64,000 bases of DNA from positions 17,549,376-17,613,375 of the forward strand of contig OY726571.1 in the NCBI GenBank assembly GCA_963383645.1. Reading direction: 5' to 3'. The first letter of the stretch is position 1, and every line of letters starts with the position of its first letter. Source of the DNA: Muscardinus avellanarius (taxonomy: Eukaryota; Chordata; Mammalia; Rodentia; Gliridae). Under the pieces are notes generated by a model. It had not been told where the DNA came from and did not search any database. It saw only the letters and a program-made list of their open reading frames with translations. Of the stretch, positions 1 to 12,443 are shown piece after piece. Made by a program: the position numbers and the translations under genes.

Positions 1-1320
1 TCCATTCCCATGCCCCCCACAAAACCCCCACCTAAATCTGATTTGATTACTACTATCACGGAAGAATGTAATTAACTGAGGGGAAACTTAAATCCTTTTG
101 CATCACTTGCTCTTAATTGACTTAAAAATCAGCAATTTTGGAAGTCACACTGCTGAGCAATATGTTATTCGTCTCCTACCAGCTTTGCTGCAGATCACAC
201 CTCTGATGTGTGGGCTCTGATGGTGATGGATGGTTGCCTAGGTTACTCTTTGGGGAACTGAAGATCTGTTTTGCTGAAAGCCCTGACTTTCTGCAGGGCC
301 TGCAGGTGTCCAGTGGATGACCAGAACAGGATGGGGAGGCTTCACCTCTGTGTCTTGGTGTCTTCTGTCCCCTTTGCTGCCCGAGCCTTTGGGTCTGATT
401 CTATTCAGCATGTTGATCGTTCCGAAAATGTTTTGCTTGGAACTAGAACACAGGATTAAGTTGGCCTACATTTTCCTAGCCTCTCTCTTTCCCTCCAAGG
501 CTAAAGGCATCTGCCAGCTTCCGTGATTGGAAACACCAAACTACGAAAGGAACAAAAAAGGTAGCAGGGGAGTTCCTGAAAGACCTCTGTCTGTTCCCAG
601 AAAAAAAACGTGGATGCCGCCATCTGTCTCCCTCATCGTTCCTACCCAGTACCTGTGTCTCCTCAAGGTCCCAGAGGGGACGGCTGATCTGCAAGCAGAG
701 TCCCCACTTCTCCACTCTTTGGCCCTGAATCTAGCTCTTTCTCCTCCCATCCCTCTACCTCTTGAGTCATGGCCCTTATTAAGAAGCAGCACTGATGCTT
801 TGCTTAGGTACAAGGGCATAAATTAAAGACTGAGCTAATAGATTAATTTAGGCAAAAATTTTCTTTAAAAGCATTCACCCAATCCTTGGTTGTCCCTTTG
901 CCCTTGGAAGTTATAGTGAAGAGTATTGTATCGCATGTAGTTAGGAAGTTTGTGTATTACTGCTTCAGGCATGTTGAAGCAGCAGAGAATTTATGGTGCT
1001 CTGACCACGAGGATATTTAATTATGGACTGTCACTTCATAAAGAGATCAAAGGAATAACTGAATTATACTTCATAAAGCGGGATATATCCACTTTCTTTT
1101 AGATGTAGTTGCTTGTCCAGGACTTGGAATCAACACTCTGTCAACCATGTTCTTCCAATTTCTCATGTCTGTTTCTGTAATGGGGGGTCTCCCCAGGCCA
1201 GTGGCCACTCTATGCCTGTTGATTATAGCCTTAGGTTTAGGAGAAAGTTCCCAAGCTCCCTAAGCAGGATCACAGAGACTGGGAGATTACAGAAAACAAC
1301 TTTTGACGAGAGTTAGTGCT
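1..1320. other. Intron, no recognised feature
   Basis: Several short frames exist but none has splice signals, family match or codon character. I see no repeat that I can name. Confidence 0.5.
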
Positions 1321-1560
1321 AAGCCAGGCGTGGTGGGGTATACCTGTAAGTTAAGTGCTTGGGAGGGTGAGACAGGAATATTGGAGGTTCAAGAACAGCC
1401 TCAGAAAACTAGCAAGACTCAGAAACCTAGAGAGACCTAGTTTTAACACAAAAAATAAAATAGGGCTGAGGGTGTAGCTCAGAGGTAGGATGCCCCTGGG
1501 TTCAGTCCTTAGATACAAAAAAGAAAAGAAAGAAGAAAAAAGAAGAGAAAAAAGAAAAAA
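1321..1560 (+). mobile_element. B1-dID type SINE
   Basis: Starts GCCAGGCGTGGTGG, has the ID-like GGGTGTAGCTCAGAGGTAGG in the middle and an A-rich AAAGAAAAG tail. Diverged copy. Confidence 0.85.
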
Positions 1561-1877
1561 TGAAGTTAGTCTTAGCCCATTATTCTGTAGCTGAAGAAAC
1601 AGAAACCCAGGACACGGGACCGATTTTCCCAGTGTGGTACAGTAAGTGGTTTAGACGTCATCTTCATTCAGGAGCTAATCACTGAGGCATCACAGTGTAT
1701 CAGACATCGTTCTAGGCGGCGGGAAAGAAGATAACCGGATTCCTCTTTCCATGACTTTTCTGTTATGGGATTTTCTTTATTTATTAAAACAGAGGACTGT
1801 GTAATGGCTCATTAATAAGAGGTAATAGGCTTTGATTTCACTAATGCCTCCGTTTCTTAATTGCCCTGCGTTCAGCA

Positions 1878-1880
<3 letters not shown>

Positions 1881-1918
<38 letters not shown>
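1881..1918. repeat. (TG)n microsatellite
   Basis: 19 uninterrupted TG units. Confidence 0.98.
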
Positions 1919-1923
<5 letters not shown>

Positions 1924-2451
1924 GTCTTTCTAGAATATGCCATTGGGTGGCAGCAAAGAAAAAGAGAAGTTTCCTCTCCAAGCTCGCTGTCCTGCAGACC
2001 CCGGAGACTTCAGTTCTGACCACCCCTCATCAGTGTTTATTTTCATAGGTCCAAAAATTCTTGTGCCTTGTTTCCACCCCGTTTTAATGGGCGTGTCGCA
2101 TCTTAATAGTGTATATAATTTGGTTGGTTGATTTTTTTTCAATACTCAGTCTTTTAGCCACATAAAAAAATTGAAATAAATCTGATAAATGTGTACTCTC
2201 CTCTATCTTAAATAGCAGTCAATAGAATTCTAATTTCTCTAAATATTGATTCATGTTTCAAGTGTAATAAACAAATAGCGTTGAAAAACTTTAAAGCAAA
2301 TAGTATTCTAACTAACATCTCTAGAATCAGTTTTACCAGTACTTTGATATGGGCATGATTAATTGGCTTTTTTCATTATATAGACTCAGTCTTTGTTTAG
2401 GCTCCCCCCCCCCCCCAGAAGTGAAGCCTTTTTAAAAAACACAAGATGCAA

Positions 2452-2682
2452 GCCAGGCGTGGTGGCGCACACCTGTAATCTCCGCGCTTGGGAGGCTGAG
2501 ACTGGACATCGCACAGGTTCGAAGCCAGCCTCAGCTACTTAGTGAGGCTCTCAGCAACTTAGTGAGACCTTGTTTCCAAATAAAGTATAAAATAGGTCTG
2601 GGAGTATAGCCCGGAGGTAGAAAAAGCCTTAGGGTCTACCTTCAGTACCACACAAAAAATAAAAATAAAAAATAAAAAGACA
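2452..2682 (+). mobile_element. B1-dID type SINE, intermediate subfamily
   Basis: Full-length dimer with GGTGGCGCACACCTG at the left, GGTCTGGGAGTATAGCCCGG in the right part, and a CAGTACCAC(A)n tail with AAATAAAAAT repeats. The right arm is intermediate between the common form and the GGGCTTCCAGGAACC form. Confidence 0.88.
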
Positions 2683-3122
2683 ATATGCCTTTGAGGTTTC
2701 TAAAAGTATATAAAGTCCTTAAACTATATGCAAAATATTGTGTATATTTACTTCTTGGGGGTAAAGATTTTCACCAGATTCTCAAAGAGATCCGAGACAC
2801 TTTCTAGATCAAAAGCCCTTGCTGTAAATGTTTCCCTCCTTGAATTAACAGCAACATAATCCACTGGTAAATAAGAAAGCCCTGAACCCGGGAAGGGCTG
2901 GAGGTATGTCCAGTGTCCACAGGTAGAAGTGAAACTTGCGGTCAAGGGAATCAGTATGTTTAATAAAGAAAGAATGGCTTTGCAACCAAAACTAACCAGA
3001 TTCCCTCACTGATTATATTTAGGGTGAATTCTGCAACTCCAAACATAATTATCAGCTTATGAAAGATGGGGAGAGAATATTCAACTTTGCTCCAATATTT
3101 GGCTGCATCACGAGGGCATTTC

Positions 3123-3449
3123 GAGCCAGGCATGGTGGTACATGCCTGTAATCCCAGCTCTCGGGAGGCTGAGACAAGAGGATTGCAGGTTTGGGGCCAG
3201 CCTCAGAAACTCGGCGAGGCTCTCAGCAACCTAGAGAGACTCTGTTTTTAAAAAACGAGAAAGGAGCCGGGCGTGGTGGCGCACGCTTGTCATCCCCGCG
3301 CTTGGGAGGCAGAGACAGGAGGATCGCGCAGGTTCGAAGCCAGCTGCGCTGGCTTAAGAGACCCTGTTTCCAAATTTAAAAAACAATGTAAAAATAGGTC
3401 TGGGAGTGTAGCCCGGAGGTAGAAGGGCTTCCAGGAACCTCAGTACCAC

Positions 3450-3482
<33 letters not shown>

Positions 3483-3560
3483 CGAGAAAGGAAAAGAAAG
3501 GGCTGGGGTGTGACTTGGAGGCAGAACACCACTGGATGCGGTCACCAGGACCGGGAAGGG
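3123..3560 (+). mobile_element. Older B1-dID SINE split by a younger SINE
   Basis: Left arm 3123-3265 and right arm 3483-3560 belong to one element, interrupted by the SINE at 3266-3482. The right arm resumes with GGGCTGGGGTGTGACTTGGAGG. Confidence 0.85.
3266..3482 (+). mobile_element. Young SINE (GGGCTTCCAGGAACC subfamily) nested in a SINE
   Basis: Begins GCCGGGCGTGGTGGCGCACG and ends in about 30 A. It is flanked by the 10-bp target-site duplication CGAGAAAGGA (3256-3265 and 3483-3492), which proves insertion into the older SINE. Confidence 0.93.
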
Positions 3561-3982
3561 GGGAAATCAAAAGGTGATTCTGTTCCACCCTGGCATCTTC
3601 AAATCTCGTTTCCTCCGACTGGGAAGTTGGTTTGGACCTGGGAAATTGGGGGCTCAGGGTCTGACCGCAGGTCTGGGGACACCAAAGCTCACGTCAAGGG
3701 GATCCCTTCTTGTAATGATCCCTTAAGGTTTTTATGTTCCCTGCATGGAATTTCCTGAGACACGCATCACGGTCCCATTTTTCTTCCGAAAGCTCAAGAA
3801 TGAGAAGTAACTGAGGACTCTTTTTCCAAAGTCTTTGTTTAATAGTCCGCCACTTTATTTTGTTCTTTTGGAAATTTAATGAAAACGAGTCAGCCTTGTA
3901 TCTGTCCCTATCTCCTGCCTTCCTAGTTATTATCAAGATTCTCATTTATTAATCTTGTTAAGAAATACTTTACTCCACTGCA

Positions 3983-4034
3983 GAGTCAGCCTCTCAAGTA
4001 CCAGGATTACAGGTGTACGTCACTATGCTTGGCT
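3983..4034 (-). mobile_element. SINE fragment (5' part, antisense)
   Basis: CAGCCTCTCAAGTACCAGG followed by TTACAGGTG is the reverse complement of the SINE left arm; only about 50 bp remains. Confidence 0.6.
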
Positions 4035-4245
4035 TCAGTTATCAACACTGAATATAGAACTGGCATATTTAATGTTCTCATCTTAAATATCTCCTTTCTA
4101 TTGCAAATCATAAAAATCTTCTGATACTTGAGCTGAGCATGACAAGAAGAGAAAGGGCCTTTGGGCTATGTGAAAACACACAGAGTTGTATGGGATAGAG
4201 ATTTGTCTGCAGAACCTAAGAAGACCGAGTATAGGAGAATCACAT

Positions 4246-4485
4246 GGAGCCGGGAGTGGTGGCACACAACTGTAATCGGTACTTGGGAGGCTGAGATGGG
4301 AGGATTACAGAGTTGAGGTCAGCCTCAGAAATTCACCAAGACCCTGAGCAACTTCGTGAGACACAGCTTTAAAATAAAAAAATAAAATATAAAAAGGTGG
4401 TGGGGTGTAGCTTAGAGGTAGAATGTCCCTGGATTCAATCCCTAGTACAAAACAAAAACAAAAACAAAAGAAACAAAGAAACAAA
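4246..4485 (+). mobile_element. B1-dID type SINE
   Basis: Left arm GCCGGGAGTGGTGGCACAC, right arm GGGGTGTAGCTTAGAGG, and a tail of CAAAAA repeats. Confidence 0.87.
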
Positions 4486-4899
4486 CCAGGGATCCTCAAG
4501 TGGCAGGGCGGGAGTTGGGAGTTAGAGAGGTCTAGATCCTATGATGGAGACCCTTGATTACCATTGCAAGGCGGGGCTGTAGGGAACGGGGTTGACATGG
4601 CTGGTTTCTGTGCAGGGATGAGTTCAAAATGTGCTTCCTGAAACTCCTTCAGGAGTGTGTGCGGGCTGGATTCCCTTATGAGCACTCCAGGTAGGACGCA
4701 AGACCACCAGGGCCGTGAGGAGAGCTGGCCCCGGGGCTGGGCGTCTGTGGCTCCAGGGAGGGGATGAGAGAGTTGGGGGCAGATGGGGAGAAGGTGGGCA
4801 GCTCTGGCTTGGGATTTCCCTTCCGCTATTAAACTCAGCAAATGTGGAGGCGAGTGAGTGGGTTTGGGAGTGAAATCTACGGTGACGAATCCTCATTAA

Positions 4900-5345
4900 A
4901 AAAAAAATATACTCACATCACAATGAAGTTCAGAGTGACAGAGACATAGAGGGCATTCAGCACTTGATGAACACTGAGTCCACATAAGATAAACAAAGTC
5001 ACCAAATAAATAAAAGAACAATACACCACAAGGCCCCCCCAAAACAAGAGTGGGCTAATCCTGAGGTCAGTAGAAGGCAGGAAAGAGTTAAAATCAGAGC
5101 AGAAATCAATGAAATACAGAAAAACAAAACAGAACAAAAATACAAAAGATCAACAAAACACCTATTTTTTTTTGAAAAAAAAAAAAGATTAATAAACTCT
5201 TAGCATTCCTAACCCAAAGAAAGAGAATTGACCCAAATGATTAAAAAAAAGAGAGGAGAAAGGATAACACCACAAGTCAACTAGGAAATCTCGGCAATTA
5301 TTAGAAGCTATTTTGAAAGTTTATACTCCAGTCAACTGTGAAACA
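4900..5345 (+). mobile_element. L1 ORF2 fragment (dead)
   Basis: The segment around AATACAAAAGATCAACAAAA and AGATTAATAAACTC, through GCTATTTTGAAAG, follows the L1 ORF2 reverse-transcriptase upstream region. It carries stops and indels; no 3' end is attached. Confidence 0.75.
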
Positions 5346-5664
5346 CAGGAGAAATTGATGAGGTGACTAATCTTTGAGCTCAGGTTCGCAGGAGCCGGTG
5401 GAGACCGCAGAACAGAGAAAAGGAGCTGTGGGCACTTAATAGGCGGGGACAGGGGCGTCCAGACCAGGGTGGCAAAGTGGGCCACGTTGAAGCAGTTCTC
5501 TGAGCACTAAGGTACAAAGGCTTTGGGTTTCCAGGGTGTTTGAAGGGCCTTTCTTGCCGCTGTGAGGAGGAGTTAGGGAGGGAGAGGCTCGCTCATAGCC
5601 CTAGTAGTCCAGGGGAGGCAATGAATCCAGGTTCTAGTAGTGGGTCTTATTAAATATGACTTCT

Positions 5665-5879
5665 TGTAATCCCAGCATTTGGGAGGCTGAGAGAGGAGGA
5701 TCACGGTTTGCAGACAGCCTCAGTTACTTAGCAAGCTCCATTGCAACTCAGTGAGACCTTGTTTCCAAAAAAATAAATAAATAAAAGACTAAAAAGTAGG
5801 ACTGGGTGTGTAGCTTGGAGGTAGAATGGCCCTGGGTTCCATTTCCAGTACTGCAAAAAAAAAAAAAAAAAAAAAAAAG
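5665..5879 (+). mobile_element. 5'-truncated B1-dID SINE with long A tail
   Basis: Starts in the left arm at TGTAATCCCAGCATTTGGG, right arm GGGTGTGTAGCTTGGAGG, and a tail of about 24 A. Confidence 0.85.
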
Positions 5880-6002
5880 ACTTCTACTTTGGAGGACACT
5901 GACACATTTTGCCCTTAATTATACACCTCTCACTTCCTTTTTATCACTTAAGAGAAAATATCCCTCAACAATCCAAACAAATCATTCCCTGTGGCCTCTA
6001 CC

Positions 6003-6085
6003 CTTTCCTTCCTTCCTTCCTTCCTTCCTTCCTTCCTTCCTTCCTTCCTTCCTTCCTTCCTTCCTTCCTTTCCTTCCTTTCTTCT
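6003..6085. repeat. (TTCC)n microsatellite
   Basis: About 18 uninterrupted TTCC units, then imperfect ones, directly next to the T-rich tail of an antisense SINE. On the minus strand it is (GGAA)n. Confidence 0.97.
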
Positions 6086-6087
6086 TT

Positions 6088-6295
6088 AATTTTTGGTACT
6101 GGGGATTGAACCCAGGGGCATTCTACCACCAGGCTACATCCTCAGCCCCATTTTTAAAATTCCTTACTTTGAAACAGGGCCTCACTAAGTTGCAGAGGGC
6201 CTCACTAAGTAGCTGAGGCTTACTATGAACCTGCGATCCTCCTGTCTCAGCCTCCAAAATGCTGGGATTACAAGCATGTGCCACCACGCCTGGCT
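6088..6295 (-). mobile_element. B1-dID type SINE
   Basis: Antisense order is clear: GGTACTGGGGATTGAACCC, GAAACAGGGCCTCACTAAG, GCCACCACGCCTGGC. Confidence 0.88.
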
Positions 6296-6404
6296 ATCTT
6301 CATTTATTTTTAACTTCTCTTTCTCTTTGGCTCCTTTCCCCTCAACATAAAATCCCGTTTCTATGTCTCTCTCAGCCTTTATTCTACCATAGGTGGTGGT
6401 TGTT

Positions 6405-6690
6405 ATTATTATCATTATTGTACTGAGAATTGAACCCAGAGGCATTCTACCTCTAATCGACACCTCCTAGCCCCCCTTTTTGTTGTTGTTGTTGTTGTTG
6501 GTATTGGAAATGGAACCAGAGGCATCACACTTCCAAGCTACACCCTGGTCCCTTTTAAAGAATTTTGTTTTGAAATAGTTAGGTTGCTAAGAGTTTCACT
6601 AAGTTGCTGAAGCTGTTCTGGAGCCCTCCATCCTCCTATCTCAGCTTCCTAAGTACTGGATGAAAGGGATGCGTCCCCACACTGGGCTGG
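6405..6690 (-). mobile_element. Two adjoining antisense SINE copies
   Basis: An ID-like arm (GTACTGAGAATTGAACCC, 6418-6475) is followed by (GTT)n and a second, fuller SINE (GGTATTGGAAATGGAACC to ACACTGGGCTGG). The second appears to have inserted into the A-rich part of the first. No clear duplication was found. Confidence 0.7.
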
Positions 6691-7584
6691 TTATTACTTT
6701 TATTAATTACTCGTTTCCATTTAAAAAATCATAAAATATGGGGAAGTAAAATAGAGATGTAAAGACCCATAATTGCACAGGCAACATGTGTCTTGAGTCT
6801 CTATGAATTCATACAAGCAGAATGCAAACATTCAGACCAGTTTAAAATGGACTTTTAACTATATCTTCATTTCTTCATAGTTCTTGCTGTATGAGGTGGG
6901 GTGACAGGCAGAGTGGCTGACACCGAGGAAAGTAAGAAGGCAGGTTCAGAGGATGGAGAAGATTCAGAGAAGAAAAAGTGTCCATTGTGGGGCCGGGAGG
7001 GTGACAATAGGGTGTTTTTCCAGCAGATCATCCTATTGTTGGGGAAAAAAACTAGGGGAAAAGGTCTAACAAAGGACCGTTTTGAGAGGCACTCAAAAAG
7101 TACTTTAAAGGGCAGGGCCCACACAGTGACTGAGTCCTCTCTCAAAGACCATCCATCCTTCCCCTAAAGATCTCTGGCTACCTAAAATTGTGTCCATGCC
7201 TCCCATTTCTCCATCAGTGGAGCCCATGCAGGTTCAGCCTTTGACTACCAAGCAGGAGCATCCCCCTTCATGACACCAGGCTTCTTTTGGTGCCTATCTG
7301 CGTAACCGGTGTGGATGAAGTCTCGTATGATGTGTGATGGTTCAGCGCCATTTGTACACACAGGGATGACAGGAGATAGCATCTGTTCTTCCTCAGCGAG
7401 GACGAGTAAGAAGGTAGAATTGAAAGACTGGGAGCCTGTTTTCTGTTCACATAATTTTCAAAAAAAAACTATATTGATCTACAATTGCCAACTATATTGT
7501 CCTTATTTGAAATAAAAAAGTTGATAAATTTTGACATAGGTTAAACCCTTCTGAAAAGATCACTACAATCACAAAAATGAGCCT

Positions 7585-9365
7585 GTTGTCCCCTCCAAAG
7601 GTTTTCTGTTACTCCTTTATAATTCCTCCTGTCCAGTCTTTCTCACTCCCTTTTCCAGGTAACTAGTGCTGTGCTTTCAGTTACTGTAGATTGGAATGCA
7701 TTTTCTAGGGTTTTATGTAAATGGAGTTTATATAATATATGTTCTTTTTCTCTAGCTTCTTTCCCTCGGTTCCAATCGTTTTGAGGTTCATCCATGTTGT
7801 GTCATACATCAGTATTCATTTCTTTTATTGCTATTATATTTTATAATATTCCATGACATGGCTATACCACAATTTGTTCATTCATTCATTTGTTGATGTT
7901 GTTTCCCCTCAGTTTTGAGTTATCAAAAATAAAGTTTCTATAAACATTCATGTAGAAGAACCCTTTGTATGGATATATATTTTTATTTCTGTTGACTAAA
8001 TACCTATGAGTGGAATTGTTTGATTATATGTGAGGTGTATATTTAACTTTTTGAAAAACTGTCAAATTGTTTCCCAAACTGGTTGCACCATTTTATATTC
8101 CCTCTAGAAGCATGTGAAGGCTTCAATTTCATTCCTCCTTCTTCCTCTGGGTAAGAACTTTTAACGTTAGCTCTTCTAGATTATTGTGGTCGAATGCGCA
8201 TTTCTCTAATGGCTAATTATGTTGACTTACTTTTGTGGGATTATTTGCCATCTGTGTATCTGCTTTGGTGACATGTCTGTTAAAATTTCTTGCCAATATT
8301 TATTTATTGGGTTGTTCATTATTATTGAATTTTTAGATTTCTTTTGTTTGTGTGAGTTGTCCCTTATCACATACATAATTTGAAAATATTATTTACCAAT
8401 ACGTGGCATGTCATTTCATATTTTAACAGCAACTTTTGAAGAGCAGATGTTTTTAATTTTAACAAAGTCCATTATGTCAATTTGTTGTTTTACAGATTTT
8501 GGTTTTGTTACCATATTTAAAGATCTTTACCCACCCCAAAGCAATAAAGGTTTTTTTTCCTATGCTTGCTTCTGAAAATTTTATGCTTTTTAGATTTAAC
8601 ATTCATAGGACACATATGGAGTTAACTTTTATATGTGCAGTGAAATATGGATCATATAGCTTTACATTTATTTTAGATCCTTTCCCTATTGAATTGCTTT
8701 TACAATATTGTCAAAATTCAGTTGACTGTATTTAAGAGAGCCTACTTCTGGACTCTCAAGTTTGGCGCGTTGATTTATTTTTCAGTCCTGACAACTATGC
8801 CGTATGTCTTGATTCCTGTAGCTTCCCAATATCTTTAATTCAGATACTATTATTCCTTCAGTTTATTCTTCTTTTTCAAAGTGAACTTGGCTATTTCAAT
8901 TCCTTTGCATTTCATATGACTTTTATAATTAGCTTGACAAATGCCCACTGTGAATTTTATTGGTATTGCATTGAAGTGCTAGATCAATTTAGAACGAGAA
9001 TTTGACCTCTTCACAATCTGGACTCTTCTAGCCCAAGGATATAATAAATCTCTCCATTTAGTAAGGTCTCTGATTTTTCTCAGTAATGTTTTGTTAGTTT
9101 TAATATGTAAATAGTACACTCCTTTTGTTTTATTTATCCCTAAATAATTGAAAATTTAATTCTATTACAAATGGCATTTTAAAATTCTAGTTACTTGTAT
9201 ATAGAAACACACTTCATTTCTTATGTGTTGGACTTATATCCTGTAATCTTGATAAATCTTTTATTAGTCCTAGTAGCTTTTTGATAGATTCCACCAAGCT
9301 TTCTGTCTAATCCTGTCACCTATGAATAAACACTACTTAGTCCTTTCCCATCTGAATATTTTATT
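7585..9365 (-). mobile_element. Antisense L1 (old L1M-type), about 1.8 kb
   Basis: Landmarks occur in the order of a reversed L1 3' region: GAGGTTCATCCATGTTGTG, TATACCACAATTTGTTCATT, GTTTCCCAAACTGG, TTATTTGCCATCTGTGTAT, TTGAAGAGCAGATGTTTTTA, CTGTAGCTTCCCAA, TCTCTCCATTTAGTAAGG, TTTTATTAGTCCTAGTAGC. It spans ORF2 3' coding sequence and 3' end, with many stops. Divergence suggests an insertion before rodent radiation. Confidence 0.92.
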
Positions 9366-10084
9366 TTACTTTTTCTTTTTTTAGGGGAATGCAAGGGGCT
9401 TATTTAAGGAAGTGGATGTACAGTGTTAAGGAAATACCATAATAAAAGCTTACGTTCCAGAGAAAGGGTCTGGAACAGCCCATTTCTGGAAATGGAAAAC
9501 AGCCTACATTTTCTTGGTTTATTGCACGGTCTAGAATATTTGACACAGTGCTAAACAACAGCTTCTTATTTAAATTAAAAGGGAGGTCATATTAGCATAC
9601 TTCAATTATAACAAGTTTGGAACTTAACAATATATCATGAGTATCACTGTTTCATTTTTAATGTCTGCATGTATACTTTCATTTAGCTCAACTGGAATCT
9701 ATATTACCAGCCCAGTATTAAAATTTTTGCTAGAATTTTGTATCATGTAAATATTTATGCCCATCTCAAAGTCATATACATTTTCTTTTAGAGGTGCTAA
9801 TATTTTAAGTTTTATATTCTGCTCTTCTCTGTTATAGATAATATTGTGCCAAAAATTTACATAGCACATCATTGTACCTATTCATGATCGTCTCATTAAC
9901 AATAATGAATTGTTTCATTAACAATTTTATTTCCATTCTTGAAAATAAATTTTTAGTGAGAACTTGCATGACATAGTTAAGATTTGTGACATATATATTC
10001 AAATTGCCCTCCAGGAAAATTATACCAAATTATTTACCACTAGTATGTTCTAATTATCAACTTTTTTCTGTATTTAGATTTCTT

Positions 10085-10205
10085 TTTTTTGTTTTTTAAT
10101 TTTTTTATTGGTGCCTTGTACATCTTAATGGATGCAAGATGGTAGAGACATACATGCACACATCACTCATTTAGCCTAATTACCAACTTAAGAGGATAAA
10201 ATTAG
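10085..10205 (-). mobile_element. L1 3'-end fragment, antisense
   Basis: TTTTTTTATTGGTGCCTTG then CATCTTAATGGATGCAAGAT and ACATACATGCACACATCAC parallels the L1 tails at 27405 and 24430. Confidence 0.7.
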
Positions 10206-10534
10206 TATTATGCGATTATTTTTTATTTTTAAAGATTTAAAAATTTTCTATTTTTAAAGATGGCTTATAAGGTAGAGTTGTGTGTGGGTGTGTTGTGTGT
10301 TTGAGGACTATGTTCATGGTTTTGCAATTTTTTTCTTTTGACTGTTATAATTTTTCCATCTTACTGGTTTTTAAAAACTCCCTAAGAATTCACTCATGTT
10401 CATCTCCGGTGAAACACCCTCGGTTCTGTGCTCCACCTGCAGCTAATACCTTGCTTACTGCGTTCCCAGAAATCTTTTTGGAATATGTTTTCCTCTTCTC
10501 TCGATTCTTCAGTCCTCTAAAATCTAGCTGTCAA

Positions 10535-11010
10535 CATTACGCCACTCAAACGGCTCTTGTCAAAATTACTGCTGATGTCCTAAACTTAGATATATCATTG
10601 GTCCTGTCTGGAGCACCTGACACCATTGACTCTTGCAATTTTTGGTCAAGATGTTTTGGTCAATAGTTATCTTCCCACTCCTCTAGCCGTCGCTGCCAAT
10701 CACTCTACTGTCTCCTCTTCAGCCCTTGCCCTGACAGCTTGTTGAAGGACTCCTCCTCCACATTCACTCTCCACACACTTTCTCACACATCACATCACTC
10801 CCTTGCTGATTCACGTGAGCCTCAGGCTTCCAGAGGCATCATCTGAGACATCCTCATGGCCTCTGCCCACATTGCTCTGAGCCCAGACTCAGTCTCTCTC
10901 AGACTGACCTCCCATACCTGTCTGGCTTATAGGCAGCTCAAATTCCTGTGCCTCAACTGGACTTCTTATATGTTTTCCCCAGATTTGTTCTTCCTGTGCC
11001 TATTTCTCCC
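10535..11010 (+). mobile_element. L2 ORF2 fragment
   Basis: The run CTCTTGTCAAAATTACTGCTG, ATGTCCTAAAC, GGAGCACCTGACACCATTGA and GCTCAAATTCCTGTGCC then CTGGACTTCTTAT follows the L2 reverse-transcriptase region (the segment that codes FDTVDHS and KTELL in intact L2). Heavily decayed. Confidence 0.72.
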
Positions 11011-11544
11011 CCATTAATAATTGCACTTTGATCCTAGCGCTCTCAGACAGCTGAGAGAGTCAGGAGCCGCTGCTTCCTCCTCCGTCCGCCTCTGCACCCT
11101 GGTCGCGGCTCGGGGACTCTGCCCTTCCAAGTGTCTCCTCTGTCCCATGGCGGCTGATCCCATGGTACCGATCCTGTTTTCTACTTGAATGTTGTGCTTG
11201 GCTCACCACACATCGCTGTGCAGTGATGACTGGAATATACAATTACGTTAATTCCTTGTTTAATTTAGCTTTTCCCATTTCCTTCTGGATAATGTTGGAA
11301 TCCTTTAGGAAAGGATTCAGTATAATCTGACCTCGCTTTCTTTTTAATCTCATCCATTATCTATCTTAATAATCTTAATACTTTAAAAATATACTCTTAT
11401 TGGTGTATTATAATCTCACATCATAATGTAGTCAGAGTGAAAGGGCAATACATGCACTTAATACATTTTTATTGTGAATCTAATTCCCACAACCTTCCTA
11501 TAATGAACAGCCTAGTCTATTTTACTTCATTTGAAAAGACATTT

Positions 11545-11668
11545 TATTTTTACTGGGAATTGAACACAGGGCACTCTACCACTGAGCTATACTACCCCAG
11601 CCATTCTATTTTTTTTATTTTGAGATGAGGTTTCCCTAAGTTGCCAAAGCTGGCTTTGAACTGGCAAT
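11545..11668 (-). mobile_element. SINE fragment, antisense
   Basis: TACTGGGAATTGAACACAGG to GTTTCCCTAAGTTGCC; left arm mostly missing. Confidence 0.75.
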
Positions 11669-12336
11669 AGAATGTTTTCAATTCTCTCTTTCTTACTGGG
11701 AAACATGTAGTAATCAGTTTTTGCTGGTTTCAACTACTTGCTCCTATGGAAAGCATTTCCTAGCCAACCCAGAGAGCAACGATCCGTCTGTACTTTGAAC
11801 CAGAGGTAGTGTACAATAGAGTTTACCGCCATGAATTTGGACATAACATCAAATTAAACTCGAATCCACCATCACCATGCCGAAACTGAGAAGGCTTTAG
11901 AAAAGTCCTTTAGCCTCTTCAAATTTCAGTTTTCTTCTTGTAACACTGAGATAAGAGCATCTATCTTATGTTTTCTGCAAGCGTTAAGTAGGGCTATGTA
12001 GATAAAGAAACACACAGCACAGTAGCGTCACTAGTCACCAATAACTTCTCACTGATCACTGTGGCCATTAGCGGGAGGTATTTTATGTGCAGTTGTTACT
12101 GTGAATGATCTGTACCTCTCCTGAACTGCTCCATGATATCACAGAAGGAACATTTCCTTTGACTCTCAAGAGGCCTGATAGTCTGTGTATTTGCAAAATC
12201 ATTTATATTCTTATATGATGCATCATTTAGTTGACCTTGCTTCCCTCCTTGCCTTGGCTGCTAAAGGTTTCGGAAGTAAACTACTCTTCCCATGTAAGAA
12301 TGTACAACACCCCGGGACACATGTTCCTTTCTTTGC

Positions 12337-12443
12337 ATGGGGCTGGGATTGAACCCAGGGCCTCACCCTCTCTAGACCAGCACTTTACCACCGAGCTACA
12401 TCTCCTTATGTTTGCCTTATAACTCCTTATGTTTGCCTTATAA
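12337..12443 (-). mobile_element. ID-like tRNA-derived monomer with adjacent 21-bp tandem duplication
   Basis: GGGGCTGGGATTGAACCCAG to CACCGAGCTACATCTCC is the ID arm alone. The 21-bp unit CTCCTTATGTTTGCCTTATAA at 12402-12422 is repeated exactly at 12423-12443. Confidence 0.7.

Noticed and set aside
4913..5137. Hydrophobic minus-strand frame, considered as the MARCHF1 membrane exon
   Set aside because: The sequence is the antisense of an L1 ORF2 fragment and lacks the expected MARCHF1 residues.
5806..6216. 136-residue frame
   Set aside because: It is made of SINE sequence, an A tail and the (TTCC)n microsatellite.
10280..10666. 128-residue frame on the plus strand
   Set aside because: Its second half is the decayed L2 reverse-transcriptase region; the first half is AT-rich intron.
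12337..12405. A tRNA gene
   Set aside because: The tRNA-like boxes belong to an ID-type SINE monomer; no cloverleaf or anticodon arm is kept.
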